In this document: positions 56,877-64,000 of the stretch, one piece after another | Layout: every line of letters begins with the position of its first letter | Numbering within the stretch: position 1 is the first letter of the stretch | Source of the DNA: Chrysomallon squamiferum | Taxonomy: Eukaryota > Mollusca > Gastropoda > Neomphalida > Peltospiridae | Length of the DNA stretch: 64,000 nt | Reading direction: 5' to 3' | Assembly (NCBI GenBank): GCA_012295275.1 | Contig: CM022672.1 | Location: forward strand, 34,804,999 to 34,868,998 | Notes under the pieces: generated by a model | Told to the model about the DNA's origin: nothing | What the model saw: the letters and a program-made list of their open reading frames with translations, nothing else | Databases searched by the model: none | Position numbers and translations under genes: made by a program

Positions 56877-59800
56877 CACCTGCAATTAATTTTTATTTCC
56901 ACATTTCTTTTTATAATTGGTTCTGTTCGTCGTATGTTGTTATGCAAGTGATTCTCAGTATTTGTCATGGTATGATTTATGAACCAGTTTTATATTTTAA
57001 AATAAGTATTAATCGCATATCTTCTTTCACATATCACTGTTTTAAAGAAAGTGTAAACATTTTTCAGTATGTCAGACTGGTGTGTTTGGTTCTAACTGTG
57101 ACAAGTCACTGTTTTAAAGAGAGTGTAAAAATTTTCAGTATGTCAGACTGGTGTGTATGGTTCTAACTGTGACAAGTCATGTAATAAACGACACTGTGCT
57201 GTTTCCTCTCCCTGTGACACACAGTCTGGGTCTTGTACTGGAGGATGTCAAGCTGGTTGGAGTGGAACTGATTGTACTCAAGGTTTGTACAAAATTGTTT
57301 TTCTTGATCAAGCTTTTCTGAATTGTTTACTGATTAGCCCTTTAAAACATTTTGATGCTGCACTCTTGTACTAAAGAATCTACAGATATTTGTTTTCACT
57401 ATGGCTTTTTCTTACTTTTTATTTTTTTTCAGGTTGTATACAAGATAACAGCTATGGACGAAATTGTAATAAACGTTGCAGAGATCGCCATTGTGCTGCA
57501 ACAAATCCGTCCTGTGATGTAAAAACTGGAGACTGTGGTACCAGCAGATGTGAGGCAGGATGGACAGGAACAGACTGTATTCAAGGTTATATCATAATTA
57601 ATTTTCTATCTACTTATTTAGAAACAAAAATTGGACTGATGTAACTAATAAGAGGGAATGTAGCTGCACTTAAATAAAAAGAAATGTATGAGATCTGGTG
57701 TGATGAATATATTCTAGTTTAATAATGACCTTTATATGCAGATTAATTTGTTTAATTTAACACTTCAGTCAACAAATTTTGAATCTGCTCCGTTTTAGTA
57801 TTTTTGACAGAAACTGGGATAACTCATTATAGTTTTAGCAGAGTATAGCCGGGTGCGATTCTTTAATTTACTTATATAGAAAATATATATCTTAGTAAAA
57901 TTGATATTTCTGAAAAATACTACTTTTATTATTGTTATCATATCTATGATATGATGTAAGTATGAAAAATTAACATCAGTTTGTAAATATCTCTAACAAA
58001 AAGCTATCATTTATTTTAATACTGACTTTATGTTAGTATTATTTCTGTTTCAGCATTACACAATCTGTAACTATAATTTTACTATAATTACTGATACTCT
58101 CTTTTTTCTTCTCTGAAAACGTTTATCAGATATAATATTCCATTTGTTACTGTAGAACTTGAAACGAAAACATTATTATTGATAAAAAAGTTGAATTATT
58201 TTTAATCTAACACATTAGTCAATAATTCTTTAATTCGACACCAGTTTGTTAATGTAATTATGGATTTTCAGTACGAAACATTTCTTCTGAATTTAATGAA
58301 AAAATGACAGTTAATAACTTTTGTATATTTCAGAATGTGTTAAAGATGTGGCCTATGGATCTGGTTGTAAGAAGCAGTGTTCTGAACGTCATTGTCTGAA
58401 CACATCAACGTGTGACACAAAGACTGGTCAGTGTATCGGAGGTTGTCAACCAGGATGGTTAGAACCTGACTGTTCTCAAGGTGAAAGCTAAAAGCTCAAA
58501 ATTATTATTTGTTTGTTTGCTCATTCTGGATATATGTAGTATTTATTCTTAACTAATCATTTCTAAATGTTAACTTATTATTTTTGATAATGGGGGTTCT
58601 ATGGTCCGAAGTGTTCACTGAAGTGTTCAGATCGACACTGTCCAGGAAATAAAAGCTGTAATCACACAAGTGGAAAATGTAATGATGGTTGTCTGTCTGG
58701 TTGGGCAGGAAGTGATTGTAGAGGTAAATATAAAAGAATCATTTAAAGCTGACATGACTGAAGTATAGGACGTGTCAGTACTACAGTATGATTTAATGGC
58801 TAAACATATTTAATGTAACACATCGTTTCGAGATAATAAAGTAATTGATCAGGCTAAATAACAGAAAACATAACATGCAAAACAAAAAATAAAAAAATAA
58901 CAGAAGACATTTGTGCACGGGGCTATTACGGATTCAACTGTTCAAAGTCTTGTACAGACAGACGCTGTGACGGACAGTCAGATTGTAAACACACTGATGG
59001 TAAATGTAAAACAGGATGTAAAACTGGATGGAAAGGTTTTGATTGTACAGGTAAATGTTTACACCAAAAATGTTTGATTTCTCCTGATTTAAGTATTTAT
59101 TTTTTCCCATTTTATTTATTTATTTATTTAGTTTGTTAGTTACTTAGTTATTGTTTTAGTTATTTTATATTTTTTTGCGATGAATAGTCTGATCTGTTTT
59201 ACGAAATCGCCACGAAATGGTTAAGTAATTCTTGAACCAAGTCAAACAAAAAAGTAGAGGAGACAAGATCCAAATTAAAACTAAAAACTATAAAAACTGA
59301 TTTCATATTAGTCGGAAGTCAAAGGCATGTCATCTCTAATGTGTTTACATTGTGTTTACTCTATATATAAAATAGGAATTATAAGCATAATGAGAGAAAA
59401 AAGTACTTTTCTACTGTTTTCATGCTATATATATCCTTAAAACTTTAAGATTATGAACAGAAATGAGATAACGTTATTTATTTTATGACAGTTTTAAGTT
59501 ATTGAAATACACTGTTGGCAAAAGAAATATATTATTAAATTAAGAAGAATATAACATTATCTGTTTACAAACCCATTTCAATATGCAGACTGACTGATAT
59601 ATTTAATCACAGATAATAAAATATTAATTTTATTTGGTCTTCTTCTTGTTTTATAATCTTTCAGAATGTGATAAAACATATGGGAGAAACTGTAACTATA
59701 ACTGCAATGACAGACACTGCAAAGACGATGACTCATCTTGTGATTCTAAAACTGGGAAATGTGTTGGAGGATGTAAACCTGGATGGTTGAATGCTTCGTG

Positions 59801-60483
59801 TACTCAGAGTAAGTCAGATTATAAAGTTATAATTAACATCATTTTGCGTACAACACAAGAAAAATGAATCATAATTATTAACAAAGACATTGTTCTGCAG
59901 GTGAGTAGCTGAAATGCAAGACTTCCATATGATGTGTATAGGGGTCTATGGTATCTGGTGCAAACAATGGGCTAAAGTTACTCTAAGCCAAAGATTTGTT
60001 TACTGAAGATCATAATCTTTCCTGAATTTGCAAAGGTTGCAATATAATGATAAGAACAGCAAAAGACAAACAACAAAAAATTAATAACAATAAATTGAAA
60101 TGTTCATATGGTGGCACCTTGTTTTCTCTTTCAGTACGTGTATATTCTTAACCCTACAAATGATGCCACATATATTACAGTATGTTGAAAAATAATTTCT
60201 TCCTTTGCTTTTCTTTGCCTTCTTTTTATTTCTGCCAGTATAGTTATATTTAAAGCTAAGCGACAATGGCAAACAGAGTTATAAATATTCATTACTATAA
60301 TTTAGTTTTTTATACTTAAGAATGTGAGGAAAATTTGTATGGAGACGGGTGCAGTTTCTCATGTTCAGAAAGAAAATGTTTTGAAAATCACAACTGTTCT
60401 CACGAGACTGGAGAATGTGTTGATGGATGTTTGGCTGGTTGGGAAGGAATTTCTTGTACCAGTCGTGAGTTTATTCATATTTT

Positions 60484-60522
<39 letters not shown>

Positions 60523-61103
60523 TCTTATTATTTCTTATTTTTATTTTTTATTATTTTTGATAATATTATTATTATTATTATTTTTATTATTATTATTAAA
60601 AAAAAATCATTTTAATTGTTCCTATTTTCAAAAGAAAATTTCCTTTTTTTTTTCGATAATAAAAAATTGTTCTTATTTCAAAAAAAAAAAAAAAAAAAAA
60701 TATAATAATATATAAAAATATGTAAATCATTATTATTTTTCAAAAACAAGAAGATCATACAAAAGCAATGTTTCCTTATCCCATTCTGTAAATGGGTGTG
60801 ATAGAAACAGATTTGTCAACCAGCGATCTAAACATTTTAAATTCAGCTTGCAGTCTTGGACGCTATGGTAGGAACTGTAACTCTACGTGTGGAAAGTGTA
60901 AATCAGGAGAATGTGACAGGGTTTCTGGAAACTGCACACAAGGTTGTTCTGATGGTTATGAAGGAGTTCTGTGTCAGCAGCGTTAGTAATTTAAAATATT
61001 CGTATCAGACTTGAATTCACTGCAAATTTATTTATTATCGTATATTGTGGTCTGTAATAAGTTTTAATCTACGCTATTTTTTTCTTAATTTTTTTTATTA
61101 TTA

Positions 61104-61144
<41 letters not shown>

Positions 61145-61572
61145 GATTATTATTATTATTAGTCTTTAGTTTGGAGTTCTTGCAGTCTTTAGTTTGAAAT
61201 ACTAATGTCAAATATTTTAGTAAATTATACTAATGCAATCAGTGAATGGATATCAGGCAGCACTTCAATTAAAATAATAATAATAATAATAAAATAATAA
61301 TAATAATAATAATAATAATATAATAATAATAATAATAAATGAATAAATAAAGGATAAAACGTTTTAAAAATATTTCTGAAGAATAATAAATTGAAATGTA
61401 GTTGTGACCTTCATATCCAGATGAGTAATTGAACTTATTCCGTTTTATTATTTTTAAGAGAAACTGGGTATATTTGTTCCTGAGTTGTAGTATTTTTAGA
61501 GGGATACCCTCTTGAACTGCCAGTCATATATCCAATATAATTTAATCTCATTTTGTATTTTTTTTTATTTAC

Positions 61573-61603
<31 letters not shown>

Positions 61604-63211
61604 TAATTTTATTTTATTTTAAATTATTTTTTTTTTTTTTCTTTTGTACATCAGTTCAATCTATGATAAGTCAGAAACATCTTCTTTTATTATTTTATTA
61701 CAAATCAATTTCAAAATATGAAAGTATGAATTATTATTTCCAGACTAAACATTTTTAATAAAAATGTATTGTTTATTTCAATAGTTTACTTTATGTAATA
61801 TTCAACCTATTCCAGCATGTTCACAATCAGTAACTTATGTTTATAGTGCTTCTCAGTATACATCATGTGAAAGTATGGAGTCTGTACTCATAATGGATGC
61901 CGACAGTGGCCTGTTATTTCTATTAACTGAATTTCATCCAAGATTATCAAATATAACAATGACACAAGATAAATCACCGTAGACTTTGCAAATAATTAGT
62001 ATGAACACCTTTTTGACATTTTTGTAGTTTATGAATTTCAATGTGTTGTATAAAAGTTTCTTTAATGTATTACTTTTCAAATCAACATATAAGGCAAATA
62101 ATGATATAGTTACCAGTACAATACTTGTAAAGAAAAATGTATGTGCAAAAACATTTTACCGAGATGTATGTAATGATTTTACAAATACTTTTAAATTAAA
62201 ATATATACTGCCAATTTTTTACGTACTATAAAATATTCTTCTTTAATATCCTTTTTTTTAAATTTCCATACAGTTTTTTTTTTCCTTTCCTTCACGGTTA
62301 TTAGTTTTAAGAATAATTTCTTTCCAGGTTCAACCAAAGAAACAAAAAGAACAGGAACATCAACTATAACGGCTTTGTCAGTCGTCACAGCTGTACTGAC
62401 TTTGCTTCTCGTAGTAGCCGTTGTTTTTAATATCAGGTAAAAATGCTGATAGATTCTTCAACAAAATTAATTCTGATATAACATAACTAATTATAATATA
62501 CCAAAATATCTTATTGTAGTTTGAACTGAAGGAATAACTTTACAGTATTTTCTTCTGTTTGATAATAGATATAATTCGTATAATGAAATATGTGCATGCA
62601 CATCTTTCTAGCTGGTAAAAAAATATCTTTATCGAAGAAGGTATTTTCAGAATACTAAGCTGAAGTATTTTGTATTTGATAATATATAAAATTGTTATTA
62701 TAGATTCAGAAGATAAACGGGTGTCAGAAATGCACTTAAAATCTATACTTTTATCTTTTTTCTTTTAAATACCACAGTAACCGCTAAGTTTAGTCTGAAT
62801 TGCGGGAACTGAGAAGCTATTAATTATCTGTGTAACAGTATCTCTCAACGTGTATTATATTTTAATTACATAAAATTTGCATTCACTAACTGATAACGTA
62901 AAAATGAATACATTTTCAGAACGGCTCTGATTAGACGAAAACGACCATCCTCTACTGAACATTCAGTATCATTTGCCAAAAACAGCAACAGCCATCCCAG
63001 GACAGCAGCTACTCCGTCATCAGTGTATGAAGTATTTGATGAAGACGTCAATATCATCACACCACCAAATCACAGTGACACTCAAACAGTTTCATCAGGT
63101 GATGCGGAGACAAGTTATGTCAACACTTCACATCAAGAAGATCTCAATACTCAAGAAATACACGATTATGATAAACTAGATATTGATGTTGTTGGACAGG
63201 GATCTCCATAA
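48363..63211 (+). CDS. Gene E: lectin-EGF receptor with truncated short tail
   Basis: Model: 48363-48441 (signal), 51647-51853 and 53045-53266 (F5/8-type lectin), 54280-54417, 56531-56677, 57139-57282, 57433-57585, 58334-58480, 58904-59050, 59665-59808, 60321-60464 and 60847-60981 (nine EGF units), 62328-62436 (transmembrane) and 62920-63211 (tail). The sum is 2208 nt, about 735 aa. An EGF exon at 55436 has lost its donor and one at 58591 has lost its acceptor, so both are left out. The tail keeps EVFDED, SYVNT and YDKL but stops right after GQGSP, so the second ITAM-like tyrosine is missing. The EGF exon at 58904 depends on an unusual acceptor. Role inferred as for B and C. Confidence 0.82.
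48442..51646 (+). other. Intron 1 of gene E
   Basis: No coding sequence recognised. Parts near 49950-50800 match intron 1 of gene A on the opposite strand, including the 'ctccatcagcgctgtc' core and the flank reading GAACAGGAATCTGATTTTAT. A TAAA-rich simple tract is near 50055-50095. Confidence 0.55.
51647..53266 (+). CDS. Gene E F5/8-type (fucolectin-like) lectin, two exons
   Basis: Exons 51647-51853 (207 nt) and 53045-53266 (222 nt). The first reads NVARNKNAYQNSY, GVDGKTRGNWRRVIHTDT and YTWWEVDLG. The second reads NKWRRNGVQVYAN, HLCGTVTGR, NARYVTVYQ and LDFVEVEVYG. The IHT just before the WW motif resembles the His of the fucolectin sugar site, replaced by Ser in A and B. Specificity is untested. 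An (ATTT)n repeat fills 52720-52805 in the intron. Confidence 0.87.
54280..54417 (+). CDS. Gene E first EGF exon
   Basis: 138 nt, phase 1-1, ACRRGYYGSDCDKLC, SRHC, GSC, GECQAGW, DC, with GTAACT donor. Upstream intron has (CTT)n/(ATT)n at 54108-54184. Confidence 0.9.
55436..55635 (+). pseudogene. EGF exon of gene E without splice donor (possible terminal exon)
   Basis: The EGF unit itself is complete (VMCQSGITYGTNC to GWDEIDC). The expected donor CAGGTAATT is CAAATAATT here, so GT is lost. The frame reads on through NNYNFTKSHGTKQKYI and stops at 55633-55635, and AATAAA follows at 55649-55654. It is either a skipped dead exon or a terminal exon making a secreted lectin-EGF-EGF form. Confidence 0.7.
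56531..56677 (+). CDS. Gene E EGF exon (CQLGITYGTNC type)
   Basis: 147 nt, phase 1-1, full eight cysteines, GTAATT donor. Followed by (TCTA)n and (TA)n at 56737-56873. Confidence 0.9.
57030..57138 (+). repeat. Single EGF exon-start stub in gene E
   Basis: One stub with acceptor at 57067 (CQTGVFGSNCDKS then TAA) precedes the complete exon at 57139. This is the smallest version of the 72-bp array seen in B and D. Confidence 0.88.
57139..57585 (+). CDS. Gene E two EGF exons after the stub
   Basis: 57139-57282 (CQTGVYGSNC, CNKRHC, GWSGTDC) and 57433-57585 (CIQDNSYGRNC, CRDRHC, SRCEAGWTGTDC, 153 nt). The second has a dead relative in D at 33332 and no intact one elsewhere in the window. Confidence 0.88.
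58334..58480 (+). CDS. Gene E EGF exon (ECVKDVAYGSGC type)
   Basis: 147 nt, phase 1-1, near-identical to C 19310-19456 and D 33796-33942, including about 200 bp of upstream intron shared with C. Confidence 0.9.
58591..58723 (+). pseudogene. EGF exon of gene E without splice acceptor
   Basis: Compared with D 34059-34199, a small deletion removes the polypyrimidine tract, the AG and the first 8 nt of the exon including the first cysteine. The remainder (GFYGPKC to GSDC) and the GTAAAT donor are intact. Confidence 0.85.
58904..59050 (+). CDS. Gene E EGF exon with relocated NAGNAG acceptor
   Basis: The coding part from 58910 matches C 20249-20389 (CARGYYGFNC). A deletion removed the original acceptor and the preceding EGF exon type. 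What now precedes it is A-rich sequence with CAGAAG, two adjacent AGs that both keep the phase-1 frame. There is no pyrimidine tract, so use of this exon is uncertain. Confidence 0.55.
59665..60981 (+). CDS. Gene E membrane-proximal EGF block (three units)
   Basis: Exons 59665-59808 (ECDKTYGRNC), 60321-60464 (ECEENLYGDGC) and 60847-60981 (ACSLGRYGRNC), phase 1-1, same order as in C and D. AAT/ATT and poly-A tracts fill 60485-60700. Confidence 0.88.
61814..61895 (+). pseudogene. EGF exon relic in gene E
   Basis: After TATTCCAG the sequence ACACAATCAGTAACTTATG-like, ASQYTSCES and a CATAATGG flank resemble fragments of the dead exon D 33332-33473. No intact cysteine pattern. A shorter remnant of the same intron is in gene C near 23870-23900. 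Confidence 0.4.
62328..62436 (+). CDS. Gene E transmembrane exon
   Basis: 109 nt, Thr-rich stalk then helix (VVTAVLTLLLVVAVVF) to NIR, matching B and C. Confidence 0.9.
62920..63211 (+). CDS. Gene E last exon: shortened cytoplasmic tail
   Basis: Starts R-TALIRRKRP (Met to Thr change relative to B and C), keeps VYEVF, SYVNT and YDKLDI, and stops at TAA directly after GQGSP where C has TAT (Tyr). The run of A's after the stop suggests slippage or mutation in an A-rich stretch. Confidence 0.88.
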
Positions 63212-63221
63212 AAAAAAAAAA

Positions 63222-63252
<31 letters not shown>

Positions 63253-64000
63253 AATATATATATAAACAGTTCAAATTATTTAGTAATGGTTAAACAGTAA
63301 AATATTTACACTTAATTATCTTAAATACAATGTTATGATAAACTAGATATTTTATGTTGTTTTATAATAATGTACACTATAATTTTAAAAATAAAAACAT
63401 TTGTTCAAATATATTTATATATTTATAATATTTAGTAAATATTTTAGTATATATTTTAATGTATATATAATTTTAATTTATATATTTGTAATATTTATTT
63501 ATATATCGTTAAATAGTACTCGTTATTTATTCATTTTTGTGTATATTTAGTAACACAGAAACAGTAAATTATTTATGTATTCATTGTGAATATTTAGTAA
63601 CAGTCTCGTTAGAACAGTAAATTATTTATGTATTCATTGTGAATATTTAGTAACACAGTCTCGTTAGAACAGTAAATTATTTATGTATTCATTGTGAATA
63701 TTTAGTAACACAGTCTCGTTAGAACAGTAAATTATTTATGTATTCATTGTGAATATTTAGTAACACAGTCTCGTTAGAACAGTAAATTATTTATGTATTC
63801 ATTGTGAATATTTAGTAACACAGTCTCGTTAGAACAGTAAATTATTTATGTATTCATTGTGAATATTTAGTAACACAGTCTCGTTAGAACAGTAAGTTAT
63901 TTATATATTAATATCATTATGACAATTCTTTAATACTCAGATATTGTTCATTATCTTTGTTATAAACAACTGAAGCTGAGCTGAGAACAAAAAGTATTGT
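63212..64000. other. Region 3' of gene E
   Basis: TA-rich sequence to about 63535, the minisatellite, then 63930-64000 matching 25855-25930 and 6230-6300. By analogy with C then D, a further receptor gene is expected beyond the right edge. Confidence 0.55.
63536..63900 (+). repeat. 55-bp minisatellite 3' of gene E
   Basis: About seven near-identical 55-bp units of the same repeat found after B and C. Confidence 0.92.

Overview
This is a eukaryotic, intron-rich, AT-rich window with many microsatellites (TATG/CATA, GA, AAT, TA), tRNA-derived SINE-like copies and one MITE-like element. The gene content, F5/8-type (fucolectin-like) lectin plus MEGF-type EGF repeats plus a receptor tyrosine phosphatase, together with the repeat style suggests an invertebrate, most likely a mollusc and possibly a cephalopod. 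The organism is an inference. No prokaryotic features are present.

The window holds one tandem and inverted cluster of paralogous type I receptors, named A to E here. Gene A (minus, 17-3534, running off the left edge) shows only its signal-peptide exon and first lectin exon. Gene B (minus, 6779-16752) is signal peptide, F5/8-type lectin, EGF repeats, one transmembrane helix and a short tyrosine-bearing tail. After a 200-base assembly gap (18801-19000), gene C (plus, 19310-25192) has seven EGF exons, a transmembrane exon and the same kind of tail, but its 5' end is not visible. Gene D (plus, 29098-44675) has the same signal peptide and EGF family, but its cytoplasmic part is a tandem protein tyrosine phosphatase: D1 with an intact active site and D2 degenerate. 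Gene E (plus, 48363-63211) repeats the lectin-EGF-short-tail plan. B and A (minus) mirror C and D (plus), and the DNA after E resembles the DNA after B and C. The locus therefore looks like repeated 'short-tail gene then phosphatase gene' units, partly inverted.

Working hypothesis: this is a paired-receptor cluster. Closely related extracellular parts are joined either to a tail with an ITAM-like tyrosine pair (clearest in B, eroded in C and E) or to a receptor phosphatase (D, probably A). The Draper/MEGF10 family offers an established precedent for EGF receptors with ITAM signalling. The pairing itself is inferred from sequence.

Every complete extracellular exon from the signal peptide to the transmembrane segment is flanked by phase-1 introns, so exons can be lost, duplicated or skipped without breaking frame. 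The locus shows this in action: frameshifted, truncated, acceptor-less and donor-less EGF exons sit beside intact ones, and a 72-bp tandem array of 'exon-start' stubs, each with its own splice acceptor, is expanded to about 10 copies in B, 5 in D and 1 in E. Counting only intact exons, the models come to about 564 aa (B), 472 aa (C, partial), 1045 aa (D) and 735 aa (E). All coding sums are divisible by three. Exon edges were placed by eye from splice sites and paralogue comparison, without transcripts.
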